This document shows positions 33,397 to 44,715 of a stretch of 60,000 nucleotides of DNA, in pieces. The translations under genes were made by a program, and so were the position numbers. How positions within the stretch are numbered: position 1 is the first letter of the stretch; each line of letters begins with the position of its first letter. The notes beneath the pieces are model-generated. The model was not told the DNA's origin. It worked only from the letters and a program-made list of their open reading frames with translations, and searched no databases. Origin of the DNA: Antedon mediterranea (taxonomy: Eukaryota; Echinodermata; Crinoidea; Comatulida; Antedonidae); NCBI RefSeq assembly GCF_964355755.1, contig NC_092680.1:20997001-21057000 (forward strand), read 5' to 3'.

Positions 33397-33515
33397 CTAG
33401 TTTTTGCAGGTTATTTATCCTTTTGATACGATAGATCACGACATCCTGATCAGTCGTATGCAGAAGGAATTTGGCATTACTGGCTTTTCTTTAAATTGGG
33501 TAGATAGAATATTGA
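33397..33515 (+). pseudogene. Non-LTR reverse-transcriptase palm fragment, copy 1
   Basis: PFDTIDHDILISRMQKEFGI then TGFSLNWVDR corresponds to palm motif A and the following helix of an L2-type LINE RT. Nothing else of the enzyme is recognisable around it. An almost identical fragment lies at 35437-35562. Confidence 0.65.
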
Positions 33516-34009
33516 TGGATCCATTCTTCTTCCTTGGTAGTTTTAATATTTGTCTCAGTCGAGCCTTGTATTTCAGGACCTGGTACCCAAGCTATAGTTT
33601 TCCAGAGGTTCTCCCATGTTGAAAATCTCAGACTGACTTATTTTCATTACTATCTATGGGTGCTGCCTCATCGATAGTTAGTGTCATCAACTACAGAAAC
33701 GCTGGCCCTTAATTATAGCATCTAAAAAAGGGTGTAATTCGCTCTCGCATACTTTTTGTGTTGTAGTTTGTAACATATTTCATGCCTTCTAAGTTCATCT
33801 AACCAATATTCCATTCGGATTGGATGGTGCGAGGTATTGCATCATCCCAGCCAAGTTCTTGACGGCATCAATTCTGTAAAATAAGTTAGTAAATTAATTC
33901 GATGAGTTGCATAGGCCTGTCAGTTATGGCCTTAAGACAGATTTCCGAGGAACTACGTAGAATTGTTTGCCGTGATTAATTACAATTTTTGTATGAAACG
34001 TATATACAG

Positions 34010-34030
34010 GTTCGAATCCCGCCAGAGACA
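34010..34030 (+). other. Isolated tRNA B-box-like sequence
   Basis: CAGGTTCGAATCCCGCC followed by a T run resembles the 3' half of a tRNA or SINE head. No A box is found at the right distance. Confidence 0.3.
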
Positions 34031-34282
34031 TTTTTTCATACAACTAAAAAATACGGAACTTTCGCCAATGACGCGTTTATGAGATCATGTTCCGATGAGC
34101 ACTGTAATTTGACAGTATTTATTTATATATAATTTACACAGTGCTTCGCAATACAATTGTATAAATATAAAAACACAACAGGCATAGAAATAAATTCCAA
34201 ACCGCCCGGTGATACACTGAAAATTATTTAATTAATTTTTGAAATGATAAAGATGAGGAAATCTGTGAGAATGAGAAAAAGT

Positions 34283-34350
34283 CGACCCAACCGAGACTCG
34301 AACTCGGACCGTCTGCTTGATATGCAGTTGCCCTAACCATTAGACCATTT
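34283..34350 (-). mobile_element. tRNA-like pseudogene or SINE head
   Basis: The minus strand shows TGGTCTAATGGTTAGGGC (A box), an anticodon arm CTGC-ATATCAA-GCAG and a perfect T arm CCGAG-TTCGAGT-CTCGG. The 5' and 3' acceptor strands do not pair, so a functional tRNA is unlikely. Confidence 0.5.
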
Positions 34351-34431
34351 CATGGTATTGTTCTTTAACTCGATTGGATAACGACCCTTTAACATTCTCG
34401 GCGTGGTACGGTTGGAACACAACTAGTCCTC

Positions 34432-34432
34432 A

Positions 34433-34496
<64 letters not shown>
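34432..34496. repeat. (AT)n microsatellite
   Basis: About thirty uninterrupted AT dinucleotides after CTCAGTATAT. Confidence 0.95.
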
Positions 34497-34497
<1 letters not shown>

Positions 34498-34907
34498 CAT
34501 CAAAGTAAAAAAAAATGTATAATACAGCGCAACACATAATCCTTGATGTACATAAAATAAAGGTAACAACAATATCGCCAATGCATTTAATGTAAAAATA
34601 TTATATCGTCATTCACCTCTGGAAAGTAACCTGGCATGGTTATGACGAATTTAATGAACATGCAATCGTAAAAGTTTGTAAACAAATCAACGTATAGTTA
34701 GAAATAAATACCCAAATAGATATTATGTTTTTCTCCTGTCATTTGTTTAAATCGGGCTATATACAAAATATTTGTACTGTGTATTTGACCTCCATTTTTA
34801 AATGTAGCAATATATCCGTTTTGCCCATTTTTATCCTAATACATTTTAAATAAAAATAAAAGTTTTAAAACACAGAATCGATTGAATTTATATTTATACT
34901 GGGTAAC

Positions 34908-35185
34908 CTCTTCAGTCAAAGACTGGTCTCCCAGAGGACCCAGTTGGTGATCAGTGGCTGTAATGTACTAATACACCGGGGTAACCCCCTACTCGTCTCG
35001 TACTAGGTTCTTTAAAGTGCACACGAGCGAGATGTGTACACTGGACCTACGGTTTATAGTCCTTATCCGAGAAGACTCGTTCTAACCACCAGAACCACGG
35101 AGTGAGTGAGCCTCGAACCCCTGCCGATGTTATGGCTACGTAATTACTGTTCCACTGTCGTAACCGCTCGGCCACTCACTCCCTA
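34908..35185 (-). mobile_element. tRNA-derived SINE with conserved body
   Basis: The minus strand begins GGGAGTGAGTGGCCGAGCGG (A box TGGCCGAGCGG, Leu/Ser-tRNA-like), then GGGGTTCGAGGCTCACTCAC (B box). A body follows with CGGATAAGGACTATAAACCG, TAGGTCCAGTGTACACATCT and CACTTTAAAGAACCTAGTAC. That body resembles the widespread invertebrate SINE block of the form ATAAACCGAGGTCC...GCACGTAAAAGAACC. Length is about 280 bp. Confidence 0.75.
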
Positions 35186-35436
35186 CGAATGTCTACTAAT
35201 GTTGATTTGCGAAATTATTGGTTTAGGTTCCCGACCAAATCAACATTAAACTCAGATTTTCGCCCAGTTTCTAACCTTCATACGTTAGGTAAGATTATTC
35301 AGTATCTAACCATTTCCTGTCTACTTTATGAAACATATCAGTCGGTATAAATAATATAATAAATCTCATAGTACGGAAACTGCTCTATCGCGTTAAAAGT
35401 GATATATTATGTTGATGAAACATGATAAAGGGTGAT

Positions 35437-35690
35437 ATATTATGCTAGTTTTGGCAGTTTTTTTTTTATCCTTTTGATACGATAGATCACGACATCCTGA
35501 TCAGTCGTATGCAGAATGAATTTGGCATTACTGGCTTTTCTTTATTAATTGGGTAGATAGAAATAAAATTACTTCAGCATTACATAAAAGGGATTTTTTT
35601 ATTGGCGTCTTTCTTGATTTGTCAAAGTCAGTCAAATACCACAATACTTCTATCACAATTAATTGATTGGTTTAAAAGTTATTTATTATT
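35437..35690 (+). pseudogene. Non-LTR RT palm fragment, copy 2, plus decayed LINE piece
   Basis: TTTTGATACGATAGATCACG onward repeats copy 1 with a few changes. From about 35580 a second decayed RT piece reads FLDLSKS and later a trace like WFKSYL before a dispersed element interrupts it at about 35690. Confidence 0.55.
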
Positions 35691-35691
35691 T

Positions 35692-35960
35692 ACCTCCGCC
35701 AAGGAGGTATCTCTAATCGATCGCGTGTGTCTGTTTATTTGATTGTCTGTCTGTTTGTTAGCAGAATTACTCAAAAAAGTTATTGCAAGAAATATGTGGC
35801 CAAGGACCACTCCATTACATTTGGAGGCAATCCGGACTACGGTCCCAATTTTTGACCACTTTTTAGTATTATTTTCAGACCTGCTAATTTACGATTTGCA
35901 CCGAATAGAGGTGTTTTTCACAAACTGTTTTACATATAAACACAATATACACAAATAAAC
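35692..35960 (+). mobile_element. Truncated copy of the 'ACCTCCGCCAAGGAGGT' dispersed element
   Basis: TTACCTCCGCCAAGGAGGTA, TGTTAGCAGAATTACTCAAA, GGCCAAGGACCACTCCATTA and TTTTTGACCACTTTTTAGTA follow the first 230 bp of the element at 41420-42098. The other end is missing. Confidence 0.7.
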
Positions 35961-36035
35961 GTCGTAGAAGTGGTGTATTATTGTCATGCGGTAAGTACAT
36001 TTGAAATCGCTGAAATTATACTATGTATTCGAGAA

Positions 36036-36400
36036 CCATCCCTAGTTGTTAAAATTGTTATAAAATACTAAAAAATATTTTAGAAGTGATTATATCGAAT
36101 TACAGTATTTAAAAATGCTTATATATTAAAATGCTTATATATTATGCGTGGTGCGTGTTAGTGTTAGGCTACTATTATGTAGTTTCTTTTATATTATATG
36201 TAGGAATACTTTAACTTTCCAACTTGTATCTTTAAAACCTTATTTCATGTTTTTTTCTATGATAATGTTTTATTTTTCAAAGGGTCTTACGACTACAGAC
36301 AATTCCTTGTCTCCGTAAGATTCATGTAACATATATATTAAATATCTAACATATTGTAGATTCTGTAAGTAAATGCACGGTGTTATCATTGAGTTTGTAC
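36036..36400 (+). mobile_element. 3' end fragment of the CR1/Jockey-group LINE
   Basis: TTATAAAATACTAAAAAATA, TATCGAATTACAGTATTTAA and a later AAAGGGTCTTACGACTACAG...CTCCGTAAGA hairpin block match, in order, the end of the LINE at 8490-8800. No coding domain remains. Confidence 0.6.
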
Positions 36401-36495
36401 GATATTGAGTTAAATTTTGTGCACACTTCCATTTCGTATGGTCTCTATCTCCTTGGCTTTGCGCGCGCGGTCTTGTTGGCTTTAGAAACACCTAT

Positions 36496-36717
36496 CAATA
36501 GAGGGCGACATTTAAAAAATATACTGTAGAAATTTGTTTGGCGTGCGAGGTCAATATAGTAGCTGCATCAAATTTGTTTTCGGTATTTAGATATTGTTAT
36601 TTTGTTTTCGGTTTGTTTTCGGTTGTTTTCGGTTGTTTATGGTTGTTTTCAGTTGTTTATGGTTGTTTTCGGTTGTTTTCGGTTGTTTTCGGTTGTTTTC
36701 GGTAATTAGACTGACCG
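36496..36717 (-). repeat. Right terminal inverted repeat of the MULE
   Basis: Read on the minus strand: CGGTCAGTCTAATTACC, about ten GAAAACAACC units with variants, CTAAATACCGAAAACAAATT, then TGTCGCCCTCTATTG. This is the inverse of 19715-19901, with a longer spacer before the final block. Confidence 0.8.
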
Positions 36718-36965
36718 ATTTTATATCACTGTGCTCGCCTGGTGCCAAATTGGGTACACTTGAGTACATTGTATTAAAATACGAAAAGATATTACAATTC
36801 AGTGACTTATTTCTATTTTATATTACTGTGCTCCACTGACGCCAAATTGGGTCCACTTGAGCACAGTGTATTAAAATACGAAAAGATATTAAAATTCAGT
36901 GACAATTATTTCTATTTTATATCATCACTGTATGTGCTCCGCTGGTGCTAAATTTGGTCCACTGA
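36718..36965. repeat. 97-bp satellite, right flank of the MULE
   Basis: Units beginning near 36718, 36815 and 36912 repeat TTTATATCACTGTGCTC...GCCAAATTGGGT...GAGCACAGTGTATTAAAATA in the same orientation as at 19590-19714. The first eight bases are the target duplication. Confidence 0.8.
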
Positions 36966-37969
36966 ACCAGAGTTACCGTAGTACTATTTCTATTTCGGAA
37001 GTAAATAAAGGCATAAATGGCGCTCCGTAGTAGTAGATTACGTCATGCTTCAGAAAAAAAAACATCCGGCCACGATCTTGAACAACCAAAACATGAAAGA
37101 GACGTCGCGTTAGGGGGTTTATAAACACGTTTATTTACAGTCTGTATTAACTATTGCATATACAGTCTGTATTGCATACAGTTTTATATCATCAGTATAA
37201 TCTATTTGTAGCTGCTGAGAACACATTTATATTGGTAAGTAAATGAAATTCACATGCATTTATAATGTTAATATTAATAATAGGGCTAGGGCCTAGGCTA
37301 GCTAGGCCCTAGCCTAGCTAGGCCTAGCCTAGTTAGGCTATTTTATTTTTGGTTTTTTTACGCTTGTTGGGTGGTCACGATGGACCATAATATTATATGC
37401 CATGCATGGAGAACAAGTGTGTCAACAAGCTTGGTTCCCACTCACTCCAAAAGAAAAGTCTATTTAGGAGGCCTCTCTCAGGGTTTGCAATTCAAAGGCT
37501 GACAATACCTACCTATGATCAATAGAATTTTTTACCCGCACATGGCCTTTAATAACTAGTTAACAAAATAAAAAAAACAAGTAAATTATAAATAATGTAT
37601 GTGCTTAAGAAATCGTTTTTTAAAAACGAAACAGTGGAATGCATAGTATCTATTAGTAGTAAAATTAAATGTAAAATTACAGACGGTGTATATCCATACA
37701 AATCCGGCCAGCTATTTATTACATTTTATTTTTTATTTGTAACTTCTGATATTGTATTTTAACAAGTTTTAATAATTAATGTACTATTTAATAAATAATT
37801 TAATTATATAGTTAATATCACTGGAATTGATGACAGCTTCCAGACCATTTTATTGCTTCACAGAATAAACCAGTTACAGTACTGTAGTTATTTCGTTAAA
37901 ACCAATATCATTTATGGATTTACTGTACATAGTAGCACTCTGTAAGAAACAAAACTATTATTTTCTGCA
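36966..37969. other. Upstream region of gene B
   Basis: No coding frame is seen. A CRE-like TTACGTCAT lies at about 37041. A cluster of TAGGCC/GGCCTA palindromes occupies 37290-37335. A donor-like ATTGGTAAGTAAATG at 37231 could end a 5' UTR exon that splices to the acceptor at 37970. Confidence 0.4.
37130..37234 (+). promoter_or_regulatory. Possible 5' UTR exon of gene B
   Basis: The strong donor GTAAGT at 37235 follows an ATG-free stretch, and the coding exon of gene B has an acceptor (TTTTCTGCAG) five bases before its ATG, so a non-coding first exon is required somewhere upstream. The exact start cannot be seen. Confidence 0.3.
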
Positions 37970-37975
37970 GGGAAA

Positions 37976-40900
37976 ATGACAGACTTATTAGTTCCTGATA
38001 CTCCAGCAGGTCAGAGGTCGAATAGATGGCAAGACGAGGTGGTAGAGCCGTCTTGTTGCGGTCCAGTTCGATCAAAGATTAACACTACTCCTATCAAGCT
38101 ACACAGCATTATGTACATTGTCTGTGGAGTTTTGTCAATTGGATTGGGCATTGTAGCTTGTGTGTTTGAATGTCTGTATAATGGATTGTCAATCCCAGCT
38201 GGTGTTCTGGTAAGTAGAAATGATATACAGTATTTTTGTTTAAATGTATGGTATTGTGGATGCTGCTTTTTATCACTATGTCTTTGGACACAATGAACTC
38301 GAAGAATTCTGTAACAAAATGAATTATTAAATAATATAATAAGAAAATTAATTAACAATGAAAAAAAAATAGAGATAAGAGTAAACTATTATAGTTTATT
38401 GGTGAGCATTTAGGACAGGGAACTTCAAACCAGTAACCCGTAGTAACCAGTAACCCGTAGTAACCAGTAACCCGTAGTAACCAGTAACCCGTAGTAACCA
38501 GTAACCAGTTTAGTAATAATAGTATTTTAACTGTCTTCACGATTTTCTGATTTTGTATACGTATCTCTTCCCCATCTTGGAAGTAATTCTGATTAACTTG
38601 AAATTGAATTGAAATGTTGTTGATACTTGATTCTTTCAAGCTTACTTGGCCATTAGACCGACATCATTCCAAGTAAAGTATTTGTATCATTAATAATAAA
38701 AATTTAATGTGTTTTCTTTCAACAGCTTATTGCTACTGGTGTGGTTGGACTGTGTGTTAGAAAACATGGAGCTTTGGTACAGAATATCATCATTTACACT
38801 TTGTTGTATTTCTTTAAGACAACTTTATACCTACCAAATCTATTGAATCACGCACGCATGACGAACAATTATTTGAAATTAACTAATACCAGTTTTGAAG
38901 AATAAATTGGTTTAAAAAATAATATAAGTTTACCTTTGTTAATGTATTTTTATGGTTGATACAGCAATGAAATTCCTATCTATTCGATGGAAAATTAAGC
39001 ATAGTGGGACACTTTATTTTGCTATTTTTAAATTAAGGGAGCTTATTAAATTAAGTTATTTAAACATAAATAGGGCTATGTACATTTTCAATTGACTTTG
39101 TCTCATTGAAAAAGTTGGCAGGTATAAAACTTGATCCGCATATTCTAGCTGGATACATATTCCATTGAATTGTTGTGAAATATTTGCTTCACCATGGGAT
39201 TTTTTGTTTGTTTTTGTCCTTTTTATTCTTTCAATTTCACAAAATATTAACTCTAATTTAATATTATTTTTCAGGCCATTGTGTATGGATGTTTAAACCC
39301 GTTTTGTTTTTTGTATGGCATTGCTCTTCTTGTTTTTATGTTGGTTGCTCTTCCTGTAAGAGAAAGTGACTGGAAATCTTATTGTTCAAGTTATGATTGC
39401 AAGTGGGACTACTACTATGATGATGGCTGCTGTTACGCTACTAAGTACATCTTAAGGGTATGTTTTTGTTGGTTACACTACAGTAGATTGAGATTTGAGG
39501 GCTATCTGCCAGAAACTAAAATTATTATTATTGTATTATACAGTATTACATGGTCTAATATTACACAATGAATGAATGAATGACTTGAATGGTAAGAGTA
39601 TTTTGTTAAACAATTGACTCACTATTTAACAAGGTCAGAGCTGAGTTAAGCCAAAACCTTTTATCTTCAATCAAGAGGTCCATGCCTCAATGATTTTTAT
39701 GAACTTTAATCACATGACATGAACACTGCTAATCAGAACTTGAAACATTTTTCTTTTGTGCCTAGCATGGAAAAAAAGAGAAAAATATCGCAAACATTGA
39801 TCATGCTTTGACATTGTCAAGCGTGGCTATTCATGCTCACTGCTGATTGGACAAAAGCAAAAAATCTTAAGATTTCAGAAAACATCGCATTGCTATGAAT
39901 CCGGAGCCCGAATGAGGTACTGATTCAAATCGTAAAAATTTGGTGTGCCACTGACTTATTTTGAGTGCCGGAACGAATCTGAAAGCCTTGCTTGAAACTA
40001 AGGTGTATTATAATTTAAAAAAATAATATATTACTTTTCTTTTTTTTAGTGGAAGAATGCTGGGATTGATCTTGCAATCCTGGTTGTTGGTGTTATCGTC
40101 ATGGTTACATCATTAGCAGCTACTACTCTTAGTTTGCGTGACCTGAATTGGGTCAAACTTTGCTGCTTGAAAAAAAATATGGTAAAAGTTTATTAAGAAA
40201 TTCAACAATATATAGTCAATGTTTGTATCATGTTTATAAACTCTCCTAAACCCAGAGACTCTCCTAAAATGAAACAGCTTTTATATGGTATTGTTGGAAA
40301 TGGGTATGCAGGTCGTTAATCCCAATATAGTGACATCTATAACAACCATGTGAGGATGCATTTTATTTAAAGATATATTGTCCCTCTGAAAAATTATAAA
40401 AAAAAATTATTTTATTTCAGATAATAGTTATTCACTTAGACCAAAGACTGGAAAAAAAAAATTATTTACCTAATAAAAAATGTAATTTAAAGAAAAAAAT
40501 ACTTAAATGAGTTTTTGGTTATCAATTAACCGTTTATTTTGTCTTTTTATAAGTAAAAATGATTATATTTTTGGGGTTTTTTTTCTACAGAAGTGAATAA
40601 CTTTTAATTAAAACTGCAACTTTCCCTATTAAAAGTCTGATTTTATTAATCTTTATTTTTCAGGAAACAATACATCTTTAATATGTTGATAATTATTGAG
40701 GTTCCAAAATATATATGTAGTATAATAATATATTGTGTTATTGTTGTATTTACACTGCAGAGTCTAGGACAAGGTGTTGATTCTGGTAAGTAGACAAACA
40801 ATTACAAAATTAGACAATAACAAGTTTGTTTGATATGCACTACATTGATATATTCCTGCCTGATTATATAAACAATATATCCGTCCTTAGCTAGGTTCAC

Positions 40901-43900
40901 ATTCAGAAATTATTACGAGTTTCTTTATCATGATGTTCTACATGAACATGCAGGAAGTCATTTACAACAACAATAAGTCATATCCTTGATTCGTCAGTAT
41001 GACCAGGGAACATTGATATACGAGTTTGTTTATTTTTAGCATTATGCATACAATGCATAAATCTATGATGCATAACGAATTGGTTTACCAGCTTTCTCAC
41101 ATTGATATCCAACCATTTTATTCATTATTACTTTTTTAAACCATATCTAGAAAAAAATACAAAGTACAATGAAATAATAAGTAATATCATGTGCCATGTA
41201 TAGGGTCAGAACCTAGTGGTCAGTCATCACCAGCCATGAAGCCATGTTGGACACCATGTGTCAGTAATGGTCATCGTAATGCCACTATCATCTTAAGTAT
41301 CATCCACATCATTATTGGGGTCATCAGTGTTGGACTTGGAATAGGAGCAATAATTGTTGAATGTAGATTTGCTCATATTGGAATGCCAATCTGGACAGGA
41401 ATACTGGTAGGCAAATTATTTACCTCAGCCAAGGAGGTATATGTAATCGGTAGCGTGTGTTTGTTTGTTTGTTTGTTTGTTAGCAGGATTACTCAAAAAG
41501 TAATTACAAGATCTTTACCAAAATGAATAGACATATAGATATGTGGTCAAGGACCATTCCATTAAATTTTGGGACCATTTGGGACTACAGTCCCAATTCT
41601 GGACCACTTTTTAGTATACTTTTTTAGACCTGCTAGTGTTAAAAGATAGGACAGAATATTTCAAAAGCCGGCGAGCAGTCTTAAAGTAACAAGTAAACTG
41701 AAATTGCATTTTCTCGAGAACTACTTGTCCAAAAAACTTAATTTTTGAACAAGAGGCAAGAGTTATAATTTGTGATTTGTAATTTTAAAACATAATTTGA
41801 TTTAATGTGCAGATTTTGTGATGCGAGTAGTTTAAAAAACCTATTTCTTTTCAAATTCACTCGTTTGATTTTCGCATTGCTGTTCTATTGTTAGTCAACT
41901 GAAGCTATTGTTAACTGAAAGGCTTGTTACATAACCATTACACCAAACTCGCATACACATGCTTGTAATGAAATTAGCCTAAATCATAAACAGCAAAGAC
42001 ACACACAAATATATATATATATTTTTTTTACCGGAGAAATCTTATGTAGGAGAATTTTACAGTAGGCGGAGGTATGCCCTCTCGGAGTGGCTTTCTAGTT
42101 ATGACATGAATTACCTTAGTGCAGTACAATGGGCTTATGTCAAAGGTTACCGTATTTCATCTAAAGAGAAAGCTTTTTATAAAAATCCAGTAACATCAGT
42201 TCTATGTCAGTAGAGTAATGTACCCCTAGCTGTAAGTTCAGTTAACTGGTAGAAATTTAAAGTGATTTCCATAGAAAGCAAATTTTATATTTTTAGAAAG
42301 GTAAAGCCTGATTTCCATAAAATCGCTACACCGTCACTACAGCGTTTCCATTAAAATCGCTACACACGCAGATGTCGCCGACGCAATCGGGAAGGCTCCC
42401 TGATTCATCGCAGTCAAATCGGCAAAGTTCAACCATGTTCAACTTTGTCGGCGATGAGTCGTATACGCGTACCAAAGAATATTTAGCGCTCGTGTACTAT
42501 ATCCCCGATAAATTCTAGCATTTCCATAGTTTTCTATGGTTTTATGGAAACCAGACTTTATATCTTATAAGAGTTATAAAAGAAACAAAATTAACTTTTG
42601 ATCTTTTTTTATGCGTTAAAAAATCTTACACTTTTTATTGAATATTTATTTTCAGATATTTATGGTGACTGGTTTTTATGGATTTCAGGGTGTCACAGAG
42701 AAAGGGGCATATGTAAGTTACTAGTTTTGTTAGATAAACAAAAATAACGTTTTTTTCTTCCCATGTATTTACAGTGATGTTCAAGGCTTTCAAATCTCTG
42801 TCTAAAGTGTCTTATGTTATGTATAGTTTGTGTATTAAATTGACAGTTTATTGGAATAGACTTATAAATATTATTACATGATTGAGTGTCAACATTTATA
42901 TGAACTGAAATATTTTTCTACATGAATGTAATTAATTTTTCTTCATATTTTTTTTCAGATTCCTTGCTTCTTTGCCTTGTCTATGTTAGCGTTTCTGATG
43001 TCTATTAACATGTTTAGCTGGGCAGCTGTTAGTATTCCTGAGGAAGGGAATTGCGCTCCAAAATGTTTGACATGGTGTACTACTGATACTCATAACTCCA
43101 ATTACCCATATTGGTATAGTACACCTGAACCTAGAAGATACTGCTGTGAAATTGATTATGATTTTTGTACTGAAAATACGGAAGAGGTAATGATATTTAG
43201 TTGTTTTACTTGAAAACTCATCTGGGTAATGTTGTAGATGTGAATTTAAATGATTTATTAATTTTATGAGATTTTTTTTAAAGAATATAATTATTTAGAT
43301 TGCCTTGCGATTAAATAAAGCAAAATTTACATTGATAGTGTTAGTATTACTTAGTATTATTTTCTTGTACTTTTTCAATAATGATTTTTTTTAATTGGAA
43401 AACATTTTTCTTTTCTAGGTAGTTTTAGACAGTGTAATTATTTTCTTTGGTGTTTTGGAGATGTTGGTTTGCATGGCAACGTTTGGTCTGTCTTTTTCAC
43501 AACTTAGTTGTTACTTTTGTTGTCGTGATGGTTGTTCTACTTGTAAATGCTGTGAAACTAAGGTAAGCTTATTTATGAATGATGTAATTCATAGCATGTC
43601 CTTATTTGGATGCCATTAAACATGATTATTTTGCACAAATTGTTTTTTTAATTATTTTTCAGACCAATACTGCATACCAAATGGTGATGACAACTGATGG
43701 TAACATGATGATGGTAGCGGTACCAAACACACAGCATGGTATGACACCTTCCTTGGTCAACAACCAACAGATGATACCACAACCAATGGTGATACCTGCT
43801 AATCAACTTATTGCTGGTCAGAATCAAACATCAGGGTCTGTCCCACCAAATACAGATGGAAGACAGTTGCTGGTCCAAGGGAATGGACAACCACAACCAA

Positions 43901-44715
43901 TGATGGTACAAGGACAGAGGCAACCAATGGTGGCCAAAGGACAGGTAAAACCTATGGTGGTCCAAGGACAGAGTCAACCAATGATGCTACAAGGGCAGTT
44001 GCAACCAATAGTGATCCAAGGACAGAGGCAATCAATGGTGATCCAAGGACAGGTACAACCTATGGTGGTCCAAGAACAGAGTCAACCAATGATGACCCAA
44101 GGACAGAGTCAACCTATGATGATCCAAGGACAGAGGCAACCAATGCTGACCCAAGAACAGGTGCAACCGATTGTAGTCCAAGGACAGAGGCAACCAATGA
44201 TGGTCCAAGGACAGGTACAACCTATGGTGGTCCAAGAACAGAGTCAACCAATGATGACCCAAGGACAGAGTCAACCTATGATGATCCAAGGACAGAGTCA
44301 ACCAATGATGACCCAAGGACAGAGTCAACCTATGATGGTCCCAGGACAGAGTCAACCAATGATCATGGCGCAAGGGCAGGTTCAACCTATTATGGTCCAA
44401 AGACAGGGACAACCTATGATAGTCCAAACACATGGTCAAGGAATGGTAGCCTCTGGTCACGTGTCATCACAACCAGGAATACCAACACAGTCTATGTTTA
44501 TTCAGCAACCAGTGGTTACAGACGGTCAGGATGCAGGTGTAGTTCAAAGCCAGATGCAACAAAATAACCAACCAGCTCCACAAAGTCAGCTAACCAACCA
44601 GACAGTTAGCACAAAGGTCCAAGCAGGGTCACTTCCACAGGGAGTTGAATCGCCTGCTGTGGTCAGCGAAGATGCTAACCAAGGCATTGGGGTTATTTCA
44701 AACCCGACCGTCTGA
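37976..44715 (+). CDS. Gene B: double MS4A/CD20-like membrane protein, paralogue of gene A
   Basis: Predicted exons: 37976-38209, 38726-38776, 39275-39457, 40050-40181, 40761-40785, 41204-41406, 42656-42712, 42959-43186, 43419-43562, 43663-44715 (769 residues). Eight of the ten coding exons have the same length as in gene A and all keep its phases; only the loop exon (228 against 285 nt) and last exon differ. The first exon is nearly identical, including its flanks (TTTTCTGCAGGGAAAATGAC). Membrane segments are almost unchanged (MPIWTGIL-IFMVTGFYGF; FFALSMLAFLMSINMFSWAA). Loops have diverged: YCSSYDCKWDYYYDDGCC against FCSSYDCKYRYYVYSGCC. The second-half loop lacks the PWYT repeat. The CYFCC...CSTCKCC cluster after the last membrane segment is kept. 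It is probably a plasma-membrane protein; function unknown. Confidence 0.74.
38427..38510. repeat. 18-bp minisatellite in gene B intron 1
   Basis: About four and a half units of ACCAGTAACCCGTAGTAA lie in the first intron of gene B. No counterpart is seen in gene A. Confidence 0.9.
41420..42098 (+). mobile_element. Full copy of the 'ACCTCCGCCAAGGAGGT' element in gene B intron
   Basis: It begins TTACCTCAGCCAAGGAGGTA and ends GCGGAGGTATGCCCTCTCGG AGTGGCTTTCTAG, and is flanked by TTAT on both sides (41416-41419 and 42099-42102). The same intron of gene A lacks it and reads GCAAATTATTATGTTATGCC at that point, so A shows the empty site. The sequence resembles a repeat seen in many animal genomes. 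No open frame; class uncertain. Confidence 0.75.
43909..44451 (+). repeat. 27-bp coding minisatellite: QPM nonapeptide tail of gene B
   Basis: About twenty tandem nonapeptides of consensus VQGQSQPMM are encoded, against about fourteen in gene A. A block of units (VVQEQSQPMMTQGQSQPMM) occurs twice, pointing to recent multi-unit duplication. Flanking sequence on both sides is shared with gene A. Confidence 0.9.

Larger units (their letters stand above)
19715..36717 (-). mobile_element. 17-kb MULE-type DNA transposon with PHD-OTU-transposase gene
   Basis: The ends are inverted: GGGTCAGTCTAATTACCG at 19715 and, on the minus strand from 36717, CGGTCAGTCTAATTACCG. Both lead into a GAAAACAACC minisatellite and then TGTCGCCCTCTAT. 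An 8-bp duplication (ATTTTATA) flanks the whole and lies inside a 97-bp satellite whose neighbouring units show the empty site. Mutator-like elements typically make 8-11 bp duplications and often have long, repeat-bearing inverted ends. The single large gene (22598-29864, minus) encodes a MULE-like DDE transposase. Smaller mobile elements inside (hAT fragment, SINEs, LINE pieces) add to the length. Confidence 0.78.

Noticed and set aside
34283-34350. Functional tRNA gene
   Set aside because: T arm and anticodon arm look right, but acceptor strands do not pair and the anticodon reading is unusual; more likely a SINE head or pseudogene.
37937-38209. Gene B exon 1 as an assembly duplicate of gene A
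   Set aside because: Introns differ fully after the first ~22 bases and exons carry many replacements, so it is a true paralogue.
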